Part shown: piece after piece, positions 22,760-34,281 of the stretch | Numbering within the stretch: position 1 is the stretch's first letter | Layout: each line of letters opens with the position of its first letter | NCBI GenBank assembly: GCA_003280605.1 | Contig: QCEM01000001.1 | Span: forward strand, 62,001-126,000 | DNA from: SAR116 cluster bacterium AG-355-O21 | Lineage (GTDB): Bacteria > Pseudomonadota > Alphaproteobacteria > Thalassobaculales > Thalassobaculaceae | Direction: 5' to 3' | Length of the DNA: 64,000 nt | The notes under the pieces: generated by a model | What the model was told of the DNA's origin: nothing | The model's input: only the letters and a program-made list of their open reading frames with translations | The model's database searches: none | Position numbers and translations under genes: made by a program

Positions 22760-23852
22760 CGCAGCCCAATTTGCGCTCTTCACTTCTTGCGCGCTTATGC
22801 AGGTTCTCAGGCGCCCCAGGGAACTGGCCGGTAAACTGCTTGAAGGCGACACATGCTTGTGCTGTTTTTCCGATTGCACCAAGCGACATGGCCAGCTTGA
22901 GCAGGTTATCGGGTGCTTTTGAACCTGTTGGATAGTTTTGGTATCCTGCCGCAAAGGCCACTGCGGCCTCTTCAAATCGCTTTTGCACATAATAACTCTC
23001 GCCAAGCCAATATTGTGCGTTGCCGGCTAACGGATCAGTTGCATTTTGCTCCAAAAATGCCGTGAAAGCTGCCTCGGCACCTTGGTAATCGTGGCTGCGC
23101 AGCACCTCGAATGCAAAATCATATTGCTCGCGCGGTGTGCCGGCAGGCAGCACCGACGGTGGCGGAGCCGTTACAGCTGCCGCTTGCGTGGCCGCAGCAT
23201 TGCTTGACGGTGTCTCTGGAACAGTGACTTGGCCAATAACCCGGGTGCCGCGATCATCGATTAAATTTCCCACGCCGGCCGAGTTCGGCACTGCCGTCGT
23301 GCTGCTTTGATTGCTGCCCGGCGGCACATTTGCCGCAACGGCCGGGGGAGTTGAATTGCCGGTTGTCGCAGTCGCCGGCGGCGCACCATTGCTAATTCTT
23401 GAAAGCGCCGATTCAAGGCTTTGTAGCCGGAAATCAACGTCACTCACCAACCGATCGAGGCGTTTACCGAACTGCTCAACATTGTAGTTCACAGACTCGA
23501 TCTGGCCTGTCAGCACCCGCATTTGACTTTCCAGCTGCTGCAATTGAATTTGATGCCGCGCCAGCATTGGCACTTGGGCGAAAGCAGAATCGGCTGTGGA
23601 GGGTTTGCTTTGACTATTGGCTAACGGCTGCGAGCTGATGGTCCCAGAGCGCGGCTGCGCAACTGGTCCAAAGACTTGCCGCTGGATATCGGTGATATTG
23701 CGCTCCAGGCTGTTCATTCGGTCGATCACCGATTGCACATCCTGCGCCGACGCATCGCTCAACCCGGCGAGAATACCAAAAGCAGCGGTTATACCGGCCA
23801 CTAAGATGGCGCAGCACTGTTGCTTTAGATCCGTCGCCATTGTTTCCCCCAA
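22752..23852 (-). CDS. cpoB: Cell division coordinator CpoB / YbgF-like TPR protein
   Basis: Signal peptide, coiled coil, C-terminal TPRs (EQYDFAFEVLRSHDYQGAEAAFTAFLEQNATDPLAGNAQYWLGESYYVQKRFEEAAVAF); position in the tol-pal cluster. Confidence 0.92.
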   Translation of the reverse strand: MGETMATDLKQQCCAILVAGITAAFGILAGLSDASAQDVQSVIDRMNSLERNITDIQRQVFGPVAQPRSGTISSQPLANSQSKPSTADSAFAQVPMLARHQIQLQQLESQMRVLTGQIESVNYNVEQFGKRLDRLVSDVDFRLQSLESALSRISNGAPPATATTGNSTPPAVAANVPPGSNQSSTTAVPNSAGVGNLIDDRGTRVIGQVTVPETPSSNAAATQAAAVTAPPPSVLPAGTPREQYDFAFEVLRSHDYQGAEAAFTAFLEQNATDPLAGNAQYWLGESYYVQKRFEEAAVAFAAGYQNYPTGSKAPDNLLKLAMSLGAIGKTAQACVAFKQFTGQFPGAPENLHKRARSEERKLGCGG

Positions 23853-23955
23853 AAAAAGCCCCGTGAACCAAGACGATAATCGCTCAAAACCAGGGCAAAA
23901 TTAAGGCGCCGGCCTAAAAGACCGACGCCCTGTATTTCCATACTCAGGAACGAGA

Positions 23956-24489
23956 TTAATTAACCCGGGTAACGCCGCGGCGATTTTTGGCCCACGCTTC
24001 TTCATTATGTCGCCCATCAATTGGCCGCTCTTTGCCATAGCTGATTGTTTGGACGCGGCTGCCGTCAATCCCCAGAGTCACCAGATAATCGCGTACGGCG
24101 CTGGCACGACGTTCGCCAAGCGCAATGTTATACTCGCGGGTGCCACGCTCATCTGCATGACCTTCAATGGTGACAGTGACGCTTGGATTGCGGCGCATCC
24201 AGAATGCTTGCCGCTCCATCACGGTGCGTGCTTTAGCATCGAGATCATATTTATCAAACCCGAAAAATACGCGATCACCAACATTAACCGCTAAATCTTC
24301 CTGGGAACCAGCTTCTGGGCCAACTTTGGCCGAAACGCTGCTGGTGACCGAACTTCCACTACTCGCGCCACTCGTTGATGCTGTGGATGACGCACCGGAT
24401 CCAGAGGTGCTGGCGGTCGTGTCCGGATCGGTCGAGCATGCACCAAGTAGAGCTGCTACGGCGATAAGACTTAAAATTTTCGTGCGCAT
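23956..24489 (-). CDS. pal: Peptidoglycan-associated lipoprotein
   Basis: Lipobox [62 protein letters not shown] (OmpA-like). Confidence 0.97.
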   Translation of the reverse strand: MRTKILSLIAVAALLGACSTDPDTTASTSGSGASSTASTSGASSGSSVTSSVSAKVGPEAGSQEDLAVNVGDRVFFGFDKYDLDAKARTVMERQAFWMRRNPSVTVTIEGHADERGTREYNIALGERRASAVRDYLVTLGIDGSRVQTISYGKERPIDGRHNEEAWAKNRRGVTRVN

Positions 24490-24634
24490 ATCGTACTTCC
24501 CCTAAAGTCGCTTGGCATATTTAAACAGGCGCGCGTTTTGAACCGCCGCCGATCGAGCCGGCTCCAAAAGGACGAAGTGAGAATCCTACTCACCTAGCCC
24601 TAATATTTCTCGGCACGACTATACCTGCGGAACA

Positions 24635-25984
24635 CTAGGGAATCAAGGGCGACCAAGCTGGATCAGATGCATCGGTTGGGGTAAGGAGTTCGCGCTCGTT
24701 ATAACCTGTCAAGTCAATCGAATACAGGCGCGTAGCACCGGCCCCTTGACCGCGCTTAATTTGCTTAAAATAAATCAAAACCCGGCCGTTTGGTGCCCAA
24801 GTAGGAGCCTCAACCAAAAACCCCGATGTGAGCAGTCGTTCGCCCGAACCATCGGGTTTCATGACCCCGATATGGAAACGCCCACCTTGAATTTTCGTAA
24901 ACGCAATAAGATCCCCGCGTGGTGACCATACCGGGGTTGCATAACGGCCTTTGCCAAAACTGATCCGCCGCACATTTTGGCCATCGGCATCCATCACGTA
25001 AAGCTGTTGGCTGCCGCCGCGGTCTGAATTGAATACAATCTGCCGACCATCCGGCGCAAAGGTCGGTGAGGTATCAATCGACGGTGCATTGGTTAACCGA
25101 TTAGCCACCCTGGTTTGCAGGTTCATTGTGTAAATGTCGGTGACACCATTACGCGACAAGCTCATGATGACTTGTTTACCATCGGGCGAGAAGCGCGGCG
25201 CAAAAGTCATTCCTGGGAAGTCACCGAGAACTTCTTGCTGACCTGTATCGATATTAAAAATGTAGACTCGCGGGCGGTCGTTATAATACGCGAGATAAGT
25301 AATTTCTTGTGTTGTTGGCGAAAAGCGCGGGGTTAACACCAAGGTTTGGCCATCGGTCAAAAATCGGTGATTGGCACCATCTTGGTCCATGATCGCCAAA
25401 CGTTTCATCCGCCGTGTCGCTGGGCCGCTTTCGGCGATATAAACAACGCGGGTATCAAAATACCCTGTTTCACCGGTCAAGCGCTGGTAAATCATATCGG
25501 AGATCACATGCGCCAATCGCCGCCAATTAAGCGGCGCCGTGGCAACCGATTGGCCCTCCAGTTGGACCTCGGCGAAAACATCCCAAAGTCGGAATTCCAC
25601 GCGCAGGCGACCATCAGCAAGGATATCCACACTGCCATTGACCAATGCTTGGGCATTAATGACTCGCCAATCACCGAAGCGTGGCAGCAATTCCACGGGG
25701 AGCTGGCGTTGGATGAAAGCACGCGGGTTAACCGGATCAAACAGCCCGGAGCGCCGCAGATTATCACTAATGACCTGCGCTAGTTCACGGCCATATTTGC
25801 CACTTTCCGCCGTCTCGCCGACAAAATTAACAATCGCAATCGGCAAGGGCTCAACCCGGCCACGCGAGACATCAATCCGTAATTCCGCCTGGACGCTCGA
25901 CATCCAAAGACCGAGAAACATAAGGATCATCAGCGGCATTTTTAGCGGCGACCAACATATCGCTTTGCGGAGCATCATCGTCAT
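24635..25984 (-). CDS. tolB: Tol-Pal system protein TolB (beta-propeller)
   Basis: Signal sequence; repeated PxFSPDG(R/K)QI(V/I)(F/M) WD40-like propeller motifs; operon context. Confidence 0.97.
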   Translation of the reverse strand: MTMMLRKAICWSPLKMPLMILMFLGLWMSSVQAELRIDVSRGRVEPLPIAIVNFVGETAESGKYGRELAQVISDNLRRSGLFDPVNPRAFIQRQLPVELLPRFGDWRVINAQALVNGSVDILADGRLRVEFRLWDVFAEVQLEGQSVATAPLNWRRLAHVISDMIYQRLTGETGYFDTRVVYIAESGPATRRMKRLAIMDQDGANHRFLTDGQTLVLTPRFSPTTQEITYLAYYNDRPRVYIFNIDTGQQEVLGDFPGMTFAPRFSPDGKQVIMSLSRNGVTDIYTMNLQTRVANRLTNAPSIDTSPTFAPDGRQIVFNSDRGGSQQLYVMDADGQNVRRISFGKGRYATPVWSPRGDLIAFTKIQGGRFHIGVMKPDGSGERLLTSGFLVEAPTWAPNGRVLIYFKQIKRGQGAGATRLYSIDLTGYNERELLTPTDASDPAWSPLIP

Positions 25985-26011
25985 GATTCGATTTTCCCTA
26001 TTCAGAGCGTA

Positions 26012-27034
26012 TTAGCCGAGCAAATCGCGTGGGTTAAACCCAATCGTGAAAGTCTTCCAAAGTTCATATTTGTCAAGTGGCAGACGCAATGGTGAGCAGC
26101 GCGGATTTCGCAACGCACGGATTGCCGATTCCGCTGCTGTCCGAAAGAATGGATCAGTCCGCATACGTCCTTTGTCCTTGATGTCTGCCGCCCGAACGGT
26201 TCCGTCGGGATTCATCCGCACAAATATGTCAACAATAAGGTCTTCGGCATTTTTTGCCCCAGCCGGCACCAGCCAACAGTCGGCAATTTGATCACGAATG
26301 GCGTCCAGCTCGCTGATGGAGAGCTTTGCGGTCACATCAAAGCGGTTCTCGCTCGAGCGTACCGGTGACTTCGCCAGCTCAGGCAGTGGCGCATCAGGTT
26401 TCGGGGTCTCCTTGGCCACCGGCTTAGGTTTCATTTTCGCCACCGATTTCAACAGTTTTGAAAACTCTGTTTCGGCCGGTTTTGCCTGCTTTTTTGGCGG
26501 CGCTTTTGGTGGCGCCTTAACAGGCTTTTTAGGCGATGGTTTGGCAACCTTCGTCGGCTGCGGTTTTGGCGGTGGTTTTGGCCGCGATACTGGCTTCGGT
26601 GTTGATTTAGGTGGCTTTGCAACTGCCGCCTTTGCAGGTTTTTTCGGCAGCGGCGGCGGCGCAACCTTTGGCGCTTCAACCTTTGCAGGCGGTTTTTTGG
26701 GCTTGCTGGGCGGCGGTTTTTGCTTTTTCGCCGGCGGCGGCGTGACCTTTGGCGCGGCGACTTTTGGCGGCGCGGGTTTCTTTGGGCTGGCCATTTTTGG
26801 CACCGGCGGTGGCGGCGGCGCTGCTTGCGGTTTTGGCGGCGGCGGCGGGGCTTTCGGTTTAGCTTCTTGCAGCGGCTTTGGCGGGGCGTTGGTCAGCTCA
26901 GCAATGTCGACCATTTCGACAATCATCAACTGCTCGGCGGGCAACCGCTCGGCACGTAAACTTGGCAGCCCTAACCATGCCACCAACAGCACCGCGATAT
27001 GCAGACCAACCGAGAATGTGATGCCGCCGCGCAT
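26012..27034 (-). CDS. tolA: TolA-like cell envelope protein, Pro/Lys/Ala-rich linker plus C-terminal domain
   Basis: N-terminal TM, long PKPPPKPQ low-complexity domain, C-terminal IADCWLVPAGAKNAEDLIVDIFVRMNPDGTVRAADI. Confidence 0.92.
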   Translation of the reverse strand: MRGGITFSVGLHIAVLLVAWLGLPSLRAERLPAEQLMIVEMVDIAELTNAPPKPLQEAKPKAPPPPPKPQAAPPPPPVPKMASPKKPAPPKVAAPKVTPPPAKKQKPPPSKPKKPPAKVEAPKVAPPPLPKKPAKAAVAKPPKSTPKPVSRPKPPPKPQPTKVAKPSPKKPVKAPPKAPPKKQAKPAETEFSKLLKSVAKMKPKPVAKETPKPDAPLPELAKSPVRSSENRFDVTAKLSISELDAIRDQIADCWLVPAGAKNAEDLIVDIFVRMNPDGTVRAADIKDKGRMRTDPFFRTAAESAIRALRNPRCSPLRLPLDKYELWKTFTIGFNPRDLLG

Positions 27035-27040
27035 GACCCT

Positions 27041-27484
27041 TTACCGCTTGTCTTCAGGCTGCGGAATTTCCGCCAGCAGCGCCACTTTAGAAAAACCGGC
27101 GGCACTGATCAGCCCCATTACCGCCATCACCTCGCCATAGGCAATCGCCTGGTCACCACGGACAAAGATCCGGGTATCGTTATTGGCCGCTGTGATCGCC
27201 TCCAGTCGGGCCACAAGGCCGTCCCGCGGCACTTCGGTTTCTTGAATAAAAACCAAGCCATCGGCGTTCACACTGACGACGACAGGTTCAACTTGATCGG
27301 TCAATTGCGCGGCAGCGGTTTTCGGCAAGTCAACCGGCACGCCAACGGTCAGCAGCGGGGCCGTGACCATGAAGACGATCAGCAAAACCAGCATCACGTC
27401 CACAAACGGTGTGACATTGATTTCGTGCACAGGCTGATAGCGGCGCTTTCGGCCACTACTTGGTTTCAGCGGGCCCATTGCCAT
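27041..27484 (-). CDS. tolR: Tol-Pal system protein TolR (ExbD family)
   Basis: PVHEINVTPFVDVMLVLLIVFMVTAPLLTVGVPVDLP. Confidence 0.96.
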   Translation of the reverse strand: MAMGPLKPSSGRKRRYQPVHEINVTPFVDVMLVLLIVFMVTAPLLTVGVPVDLPKTAAAQLTDQVEPVVVSVNADGLVFIQETEVPRDGLVARLEAITAANNDTRIFVRGDQAIAYGEVMAVMGLISAAGFSKVALLAEIPQPEDKR

Positions 27485-27487
27485 GGC

Positions 27488-28219
27488 TTAATTTTCCTCG
27501 TCAATTTGGCGCGATAAAATGGCCCCAAATTCTGCCGAAAAATTTTCCAACCGGTTGGCATAGCGTCCCAAATCATTGGAGATTTTATTGAAAGCAATCA
27601 CTGCCGGAATGGCGGCGATCAGCCCCAAGGCAGTGGCGAATAAGGCTTCTGCAATGCCCGGTGCAACAACGGCCAAACTGGTATTTTTTGTGGCCGCAAT
27701 TGACTGAAAGCTGTTCATAATCCCCCAGACGGTCCCAAACAAGCCGATGAACGGTGCGGTTGAGCCAACCGAGGCCAAGAAGGACAAATTGCTTTCCAAG
27801 CGTTCCATTTCCCGGCCCATGGTGAGCGACATCACCTGCTCGATGCGTTGCCGCATACTGGCCCGGATATCATCACCTTTGGTCGCTAATCGGCGTGCCG
27901 ATGACCGCCGCCATTCACGCATTGCGGCGGCAAAGACAGAGGCCATCGGATCGGCCGGCGTCCCGCCGATGCGGTCATATAGATCCTCTAGTGAGCCGCC
28001 GGACCAAAACATGTCCTCAAATTCTTGCGCTTTCCGGCGAAGTTTTCGCAGCCGCGAAATTTTGTCAAAAATAATCGCCCAGCACCAGATCGACGCTAAA
28101 ATGAGCAGCAGCATAACGGCCTTAACGACAGGATCAGCGGCCAGGAATAATTCCCAAATACTCATCCCAGATTGCAGAGAGCCATCAAGGCTTACGCTAT
28201 CGACGATTTTGCTTTCCAT
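27488..28219 (-). CDS. tolQ: Tol-Pal system protein TolQ (ExbB/MotA family)
   Basis: SFLASVGSTAPFIGLFGTVWGIMNSFQSIAATKNTSLAVVAPGIAEALFATALGL. Confidence 0.97.
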   Translation of the reverse strand: MESKIVDSVSLDGSLQSGMSIWELFLAADPVVKAVMLLLILASIWCWAIIFDKISRLRKLRRKAQEFEDMFWSGGSLEDLYDRIGGTPADPMASVFAAAMREWRRSSARRLATKGDDIRASMRQRIEQVMSLTMGREMERLESNLSFLASVGSTAPFIGLFGTVWGIMNSFQSIAATKNTSLAVVAPGIAEALFATALGLIAAIPAVIAFNKISNDLGRYANRLENFSAEFGAILSRQIDEEN

Positions 28220-28250
28220 CGTGCTGTCGCTGTCCTTTCTTAACGCCGTC

Positions 28251-28715
28251 CTAAGGTCGGGCGTGGGAGTGATCTAACGCGTCCAACAGAACGCGCGGCA
28301 AACGGGTCGGCCGGCCATGTTGATTAAGGCAAGCAAGGGTTAAATCAATGGCCACGAGCGGTGGGCAGCTGGCCAAGCTGGCGGCACAATGGTGAATGGT
28401 TTGCCGCAATGCCATGACGGCACCACGGGCCGACTGCAACACGGTTTGAACGACCAACGCATCATCGATATGCGCCGGCGCCGCATAATGAATGGTCAAT
28501 TGGCGAACCGAAAAGCCAGCGTCATGCTGCACCACAAGATCTTGATGCGGCACCCCAATCAGCCGTAAGAACTCGGTTCGGGCGCGCTCTGCGTAGCGCA
28601 GATAATTGGCATGATAAACAATCCCTTGGGCATCGGTATCTTCGTAATAAACGCGCACTGGAAAATGGTGCACGCCTTCCTTCATGTGACCCATTTGCAT
28701 GTGCTTATCGGTCAT
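28251..28715 (-). CDS. ybgC: Tol-Pal-associated acyl-CoA thioesterase YbgC
   Basis: [34 protein letters not shown] hotdog motif; start chosen at MTDKHMQMG. Confidence 0.92.
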   Translation of the reverse strand: MTDKHMQMGHMKEGVHHFPVRVYYEDTDAQGIVYHANYLRYAERARTEFLRLIGVPHQDLVVQHDAGFSVRQLTIHYAAPAHIDDALVVQTVLQSARGAVMALRQTIHHCAASLASCPPLVAIDLTLACLNQHGRPTRLPRVLLDALDHSHARP

Positions 28716-29805
28716 CATTGCCCCCCGGCTCGCCGGCGCCGTCATCGACCGCCAGCAGCGGCAGTTGGCCCATGCCGGCAGGTGCCGTTAAGCCGAGATA
28801 TTCATAGCCTGCCGGCGATAACATGCGGCCGCGGGGCGTGCGCTGCAGCAGCCCTTGTTGCAGCAAATAAGGCTCAATCACCTCTTCAAGGACGTCACGT
28901 TGCTCGGATAAGGCAGCTGCCAGCGTCTCGGCACCGACCGGGCCACCGCCATAACTATCGGCAATGCAGCTTAGGTAGCGCCGATCCATCGCATCTAGGC
29001 CGCGCTGATCAATGTCCAAGCGGTTAAGGGCATTGTCTGCCGCGGCGGCATCAACCTGACCATCGCCCAAAACGCCGGCAAAATCCCGTACCCGGCGCAA
29101 AAGGCGACCGGCAACCCGCGGCGTCCCGCGGGCCCGGCGAGCGATTTCATCAGCACCATCGGCGGCCATATCGACCCCAAGAATGCCGGCACCGCGTAAA
29201 ATGATTTGCCGCAGCTCGTCCGGCTCATAGAAATTTAACCGCAGCGGGATGCCAAAGCGTTCCCGAAGCGGCGTTGTAATCAGGCCCGACCGGGTGGTTG
29301 CCGCCACCAGCGTGAACGGCGGCAAATCAATCCGGATTGACCGCGCCGCCGGGCCCTCGCCGATGATCAAATCAAGTTGAAAATCTTCCATTGCCGGGTA
29401 CAGAATTTCTTCGACCGCAGGGTTCAGACGATGAATTTCATCAATGAACAACACATCGCGCTCTTGTAAATTGGTGAGCAAAGCGGCCAAATCCCCAGCT
29501 TTCGCAATCACCGGACCGGATGTGGCCCGAAAATTCACACCCAACTCGCGGGCGACAATCTGCGCTAAGGTGGTTTTGCCGAGCCCTGGTGGGCCGTAAA
29601 ACATGGTATGGTCTAGGGCATCACCCCGTTGCCGCGCGGCATCAATAAAAACCCGCAAGTTTTCGCGCAGTTTGCGCTGCCCGACAAACTCCTCAAGGGT
29701 CAACGGCCGGATGGAGTTTTCTAACCGGTCGCCCTCGATCATGGCCCCGTCAACAAGCCTGTGGGCGTTTGCCTGATGATCCCAGTCAGGGATGTCCGTT
29801 GTCAT
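28705..29805 (-). CDS. ruvB: Holliday junction branch migration helicase RuvB
   Basis: [48 protein letters not shown]; winged-helix C-term. Confidence 0.98.
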   Translation of the reverse strand: MTTDIPDWDHQANAHRLVDGAMIEGDRLENSIRPLTLEEFVGQRKLRENLRVFIDAARQRGDALDHTMFYGPPGLGKTTLAQIVARELGVNFRATSGPVIAKAGDLAALLTNLQERDVLFIDEIHRLNPAVEEILYPAMEDFQLDLIIGEGPAARSIRIDLPPFTLVAATTRSGLITTPLRERFGIPLRLNFYEPDELRQIILRGAGILGVDMAADGADEIARRARGTPRVAGRLLRRVRDFAGVLGDGQVDAAAADNALNRLDIDQRGLDAMDRRYLSCIADSYGGGPVGAETLAAALSEQRDVLEEVIEPYLLQQGLLQRTPRGRMLSPAGYEYLGLTAPAGMGQLPLLAVDDGAGEPGGNDDR

Positions 29806-30422
29806 GATGACAGTTCCTTCAAGCCGGCCGTGATCAGCGCTTGCACGTTGGCACCGTCATCCTTGCGGGCAGCAGCGCCAACCGCAGCAAAAGCTTCGGA
29901 GCGGCCATAGCCTAAGTTGACCAGTGCCGAAACAGCATCGGGCAGCGGCTCCTCGGCGGCACCGATCGGGGCCACTGCGGCGGCCACCGGCAGCGCCGAC
30001 GACAGACCGGAAAGCAAGATTGAGGCAGTTTTATCTTTCAACTCGTTGACGATCCGCTGACCAAGTTTCGGCCCCACACCATCGGCCCGCGTCAGCATGG
30101 CTTTGTCTTGAGCTGCAATGGCGTTCAAAACGTCTTCCGGTGATAACGCCGATAAAATCGCCAACGCGGCCTTGGCGCCGACGCCTTGAACCGTTTGCAA
30201 CAACTGAAAACAGTCGCGTTCACTTGCATCGGCAAAGCCAAAGAGATGGATATGATCTTCGCGCACATGGGTCTCGATATGCAGGGATACCGAGCTGCCC
30301 ACGGCACCAAGGCGATCAAGCGTCCGTTTTGAGCCGAACACCAAATAGCCGACACCATTTACATCCAGCACCAGACTGCCGTCATCAAGCCTGTCGACGA
30401 CTCCGCGAAGTTTGGCGATCAT
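29802..30422 (-). CDS. ruvA: Holliday junction branch migration protein RuvA
   Basis: [47 protein letters not shown]. Confidence 0.97.
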   Translation of the reverse strand: MIAKLRGVVDRLDDGSLVLDVNGVGYLVFGSKRTLDRLGAVGSSVSLHIETHVREDHIHLFGFADASERDCFQLLQTVQGVGAKAALAILSALSPEDVLNAIAAQDKAMLTRADGVGPKLGQRIVNELKDKTASILLSGLSSALPVAAAVAPIGAAEEPLPDAVSALVNLGYGRSEAFAAVGAAARKDDGANVQALITAGLKELSS

Positions 30423-31006
30423 CTATTATTTTCCCGCGCTAAAGCTGCCCGCACGGCACGTTCATAGCCGGTGCCGGCGACAGTCTCGGTTTTTGAATGT
30501 CGTTGACCCTTGCCGGCGTCGGCACCGAATGCCTGCCGACTGCCGGCGAAATGGGCGTGACAAATGGCAACGGCCAACGCATCGGCGGCGTCGGCATTTT
30601 CGAACTGACAGCCCGGCAGCAATCGCGCCACCATGATTTGGATCTGCGCCTTGTCCGCATGCCCCGCACCAACCACCGATTTTTTAACCCGATTGGGGGC
30701 ATATTCGGTCACCGTCACATTGGCCTTGGCAGGCGCGATCAGCACCGCGCCGCGGGCCAATCCAAGTTTCAAAGTGGAGTCCGGATTCTTATTGACGAAA
30801 GTTTCCTCGACCGCGACCTCATCTGGCGCAAAGCGGCCGATAATGTCGGCAATGCCTTCGTTAAGTTGCAGCAACCGGAGCGCGATTGACGCATTAACAT
30901 CAGGGTTTACGACGCCGTTGGCGAGATGCGACAAGCGATTAGCTTTGGCTTCAATGATCCCCCAACCGGTATTTCTCAACCCGGGGTCAATCCCCAAGAT
31001 GCGCAT
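30419..31006 (-). CDS. ruvC: Crossover junction endodeoxyribonuclease RuvC
   Basis: [42 protein letters not shown]. Confidence 0.97.
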   Translation of the reverse strand: MRILGIDPGLRNTGWGIIEAKANRLSHLANGVVNPDVNASIALRLLQLNEGIADIIGRFAPDEVAVEETFVNKNPDSTLKLGLARGAVLIAPAKANVTVTEYAPNRVKKSVVGAGHADKAQIQIMVARLLPGCQFENADAADALAVAICHAHFAGSRQAFGADAGKGQRHSKTETVAGTGYERAVRAALARENNR

Positions 31007-31046
31007 ATTTCAATGCTCCCTCCACCGCCCAAGGCAGCTGCGGTGA

Positions 31047-31793
31047 CTAAGCTGTTAGCTTGGCCATAATGTCATCTGAGATTTCGAAATTTGCCGATAC
31101 CGATTGCACATCATCATTATCGTCAAGCACATCCAACAGCTTGAGTAGTGATTGCGCGCGGTCCTCATCGACAGCAACCGTGTTCTGCGGTTTCCACACC
31201 AGGCCGGCATCTTCGGGCGCACCAAATTGCGCCTCTAGGGCATCGCGGACGGTTGTGAAGTCTTCGGCGGCGCAAGTCACTTCATGCGCCTCATCATGGC
31301 TTTCCACATTGTCCGCGCCTGCTTCCAAAGCAGCTTCGAACATCTCATCAGCACTGCTCACGGTGGCTGCAAACAGCACTTGGCCGACCCTGTCAAACAT
31401 GAACGCAACGGAATTAGATTCCCCCAAATTGCCGCCGTATTTCGTAAACGCAGAGCGCACCTCAGAGGCCGTCCGATTGCGATTGTCGGTCACTGTATCA
31501 ACGATCATCGCGACCCCACCAGGGCCGTAGCCTTCATAGCGAATCTCGTCATAATTACTTCCGTCATCACCGCCGGCAGCTTTTTTTAAGACCCGATCAA
31601 TATTATCTTTTGGCATGTTTGCAGCCCGCGCCGCGAGCATGGCAGCACGCAAGCGTGGGTTGGAATCAGGATCAATACTGGTTTTCGCCGCAACTTGAAT
31701 TTCACGGATCAAACGCGTGAAAACTTTGGCGCGCTTTTTATCCTGAGCGCCTTTGCGATGCATAATATTTTTAAACTGGGAATGGCCTGCCAT
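31047..31793 (-). CDS. YebC/PmpR/TACO1 family protein
   Basis: [60 protein letters not shown]. Confidence 0.97.
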   Translation of the reverse strand: MAGHSQFKNIMHRKGAQDKKRAKVFTRLIREIQVAAKTSIDPDSNPRLRAAMLAARAANMPKDNIDRVLKKAAGGDDGSNYDEIRYEGYGPGGVAMIVDTVTDNRNRTASEVRSAFTKYGGNLGESNSVAFMFDRVGQVLFAATVSSADEMFEAALEAGADNVESHDEAHEVTCAAEDFTTVRDALEAQFGAPEDAGLVWKPQNTVAVDEDRAQSLLKLLDVLDDNDDVQSVSANFEISDDIMAKLTA

Positions 31794-31959
31794 TCTGAAC
31801 GTCTCGCTTTTTGATCATCGATATCAAGGTATGTCGTCGAGAGAGCATACCAGATATGGTGCCGACATGCATCCTTCGGTCAGATATTTATGTACCGGCA
31901 GATTAGGGCGATTTTAGGGCATCATCTGCGCCGTTTTACGCCCATCTCTTGGCCGTTTA

Positions 31960-32559
31960 TCAGCCTGTATTCATTGCTTCCTGCTCACCGAGCAAGGCGA
32001 TACGGAACCGGTTCTTGATATGCACGCCGTCGCGCGGTGATAGTTTTTTGGGCAGATTATCCGCTTTCACTTTCAGCGCCGCAAACAATGGAAAGGGACC
32101 GTTTTGAACAGCCGCCATTAACTCAGAGACATCATTTTCGGTCCTGACCGTCAGCGTCTTGGCAAAGCCGGCGGCCGCTGCCATCCCGGCCAGGTCAACC
32201 CCCAGGCCAGTGTGCGTGGCTTGCATGCCGGTTTCGCCATAATGCTCATTATCCAGCACGATCACCGTCAAATTGCGCGGTGCTTTTGCCGCAATCGTGG
32301 CAAATGAGCCGACCCCCATGAGCATTTCGCCGTCGCCCGTCACCACCCAGACAGATTTATCCGGCTGCGCCATTGCCAATCCCAAACCGGTGACACTTGC
32401 CAGGCCCATGCCGGCCCAGAGGTGAAAATTCTCGTCCCGCTCATCAATACTGGACAGATCCCAAACAGGCGAGCCGAGGCCGGTGACGACAAGTGCACCA
32501 TTTCGTACTGTAATCAGCTGCTTTAAGACCTCACGACGATCAAGGGTTAAGGTGCTCAT
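31960..32559 (-). CDS. ThDP-dependent 2-oxoacid decarboxylase, beta-type subunit (sulfopyruvate/phosphonopyruvate decarboxylase-like)
   Basis: LWAGMGLASVTGLGLAMAQPDKSVWVVTGDGEMLMGVGSFATIAAKAPRNLTVIVLDN (GDG...N ThDP/Mg motif). Confidence 0.75.
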   Translation of the reverse strand: MSTLTLDRREVLKQLITVRNGALVVTGLGSPVWDLSSIDERDENFHLWAGMGLASVTGLGLAMAQPDKSVWVVTGDGEMLMGVGSFATIAAKAPRNLTVIVLDNEHYGETGMQATHTGLGVDLAGMAAAAGFAKTLTVRTENDVSELMAAVQNGPFPLFAALKVKADNLPKKLSPRDGVHIKNRFRIALLGEQEAMNTG

Positions 32560-33107
32560 GATGCGGCCTCCGCTGCGAGAAGTTCGGGATCGGAACGAAA
32601 CGGCTTGGCACCAATAAGCCGCTGACTGACCAAAATCGCGACCGGTGCGCTGGCCTCATAAGCCATGGTCATACCGGCATCCAGCGCATCATGGGCATCC
32701 TCGATCGTGTCCACTTGAAACACCCGCATACCAATTTCCGACAACACCTTTGGGGTTGCTTGTCCCATTGGAATTTGCCACGGATTAGCTTCACCGTAAT
32801 CACCGCGCATGGTCACAATCATGACCAAAGGAAAGCGGCAGGTCATGGTAATCGAGGCAATGGCATTGATGGTGTTACCGACGCCGCTAGACTGCATCAT
32901 AACCACAGCACGCTGACCACCCAGCCAGGCACCGGCGCTCAGTGCGATGCCTTCCTCCTCGGTGGTTACCGGCACGGTTTCAATGTCATTATCGGCAATC
33001 AAATCATTGATCAGCGACTTCAGGCCGCCATCGGGTACATAGGTGACCTGCCGCACATCATGGGTCTTAAAAAGCCGGTACGCGGCATCATTCCAGGTTT
33101 CAGTCAT
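32556..33107 (-). CDS. ThDP-dependent 2-oxoacid decarboxylase, alpha-type subunit (PYR domain; sulfopyruvate/phosphonopyruvate decarboxylase-like)
   Basis: VTYVPDGGLKSLINDLIADNDIETVPVTTEEEGIALSAGAWLGGQRAVVMMQSSGVGNTINAIASI; overlaps the beta-type ORF by 4 bp. Confidence 0.75.
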   Translation of the reverse strand: MTETWNDAAYRLFKTHDVRQVTYVPDGGLKSLINDLIADNDIETVPVTTEEEGIALSAGAWLGGQRAVVMMQSSGVGNTINAIASITMTCRFPLVMIVTMRGDYGEANPWQIPMGQATPKVLSEIGMRVFQVDTIEDAHDALDAGMTMAYEASAPVAILVSQRLIGAKPFRSDPELLAAEAAS

Positions 33108-33167
33108 CGGAGCTCTCTTTTACTGGTGGGACCATAGGCTAACGCGTTCAGATGCGAAGGCAAAGCC

Positions 33168-34022
33168 TCAAACAGTCACCCCAACGGTACTTCGCAAAGC
33201 GGCCATCGCCGACTCGATTAATTCTTCATTCAATGGCTCTTGCGGCCGCACAATGAAGGTATCGAGGCGAAACCTGGGCGCGCCCTCAACCTCGAACAGC
33301 AGACCACCGGCAATTTGCTCGGCAATGGTGCTGCGTGAAAGATAGCACGAACCGTCATGGGCCAGGATATGCGCCAAGGCAATCGCCGGAGAATCAATCG
33401 CTAACGCTGGTGTGTCGGCATCGGGAAAGGCCTCTGCATGGGCGGCGGAAAACTCAAAACCCCGTTCCACAAAGATATAATCATCCAACCAGCCCGAACT
33501 GATCTCCCGCGGATATGTGGATACCAGCACCAACTCATCTTCGATTAACGGATCAATGACCAGCCCGGCACCGGTGCGCGGCCCAAAAACCAGCAACATA
33601 TCCAGCAAACCGTCTTCCAGTTTTCGGGTCAGCGGCTCGGTATAGTCAATATCCACATTGAGGGCCACGTCAGGGGCCGCCCGGCGCATCGCATCAAGCC
33701 AAGGATTGGCAACCCAATCGGCCAAATTAGCATGCACGCCAAAGCCGAAAACGCTGCGCAAACCCTCCGGCAGGGCAACCAGTTGGCGGCCTAATTCCCA
33801 GGCCCGCACCACCGTATCTGCATGGCGGCGCAACCGCCGACCGGCACCGGTGATCTCGACACCATTTTTATGGCGCACAAATAAGCGCCGATCCAACCGT
33901 TCCTCAAGCGCCCGAATACGCGCGGAGACGGTTGATTGGGTAACGTTTAAGTTGTCGGCGGCACGATGAAAACTGCCGCTGGCGACCACCTCTAAAAAGG
34001 TATGCAGATGATCAATGTTCAT
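33168..34022 (-). CDS. LysR-family transcriptional regulator
   Basis: MNIDHLHTFLEVVASGSFHRAADNLNVTQSTVSARIRALEERLDRRLFVRHKNGVEIT HTH. Confidence 0.93.
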   Translation of the reverse strand: MNIDHLHTFLEVVASGSFHRAADNLNVTQSTVSARIRALEERLDRRLFVRHKNGVEITGAGRRLRRHADTVVRAWELGRQLVALPEGLRSVFGFGVHANLADWVANPWLDAMRRAAPDVALNVDIDYTEPLTRKLEDGLLDMLLVFGPRTGAGLVIDPLIEDELVLVSTYPREISSGWLDDYIFVERGFEFSAAHAEAFPDADTPALAIDSPAIALAHILAHDGSCYLSRSTIAEQIAGGLLFEVEGAPRFRLDTFIVRPQEPLNEELIESAMAALRSTVGVTV

Positions 34023-34281
34023 AAGCTACACAAAGCCCAAATTTTCACTAGGAATCCATCTTAAAAGCGCCATCCAATGGTTTTTCCCGCCACCCTGCTT
34101 TTGCAACCTGCCGATGATACTGCTAGAGTTTTATGACGCAATCGGCGAGGCGGCGGTTTGTGGCCGGGTCAACGGCCCACGCCTCAACGCTAAGCCGTAC
34201 ATCAACGCTAAAAAAGCAAAAACACGCACCTCGCGACGGGCTGAATACCAAGCTGAGGTGAACATAACAGGAAGAATAAAA

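Noticed and set aside
26400-26900. Repetitive GGCGG/TTTTGG region as a DNA repeat array
   Set aside because: Explained by the low-complexity TolA domain II-like linker.
26298-27140. 280-aa plus-strand ORF rich in Gly/Phe opposite tolA
   Set aside because: Mirror image of the Pro/Lys-rich TolA linker (CCN/AAR codons read as GGN/TTY); compositional artefact.
31960-33107. Split decarboxylase read as a frameshifted single gene
   Set aside because: The two ORFs overlap by a normal ATGA-type 4 bp, both have proper ends, and two-subunit forms of this enzyme type are known.
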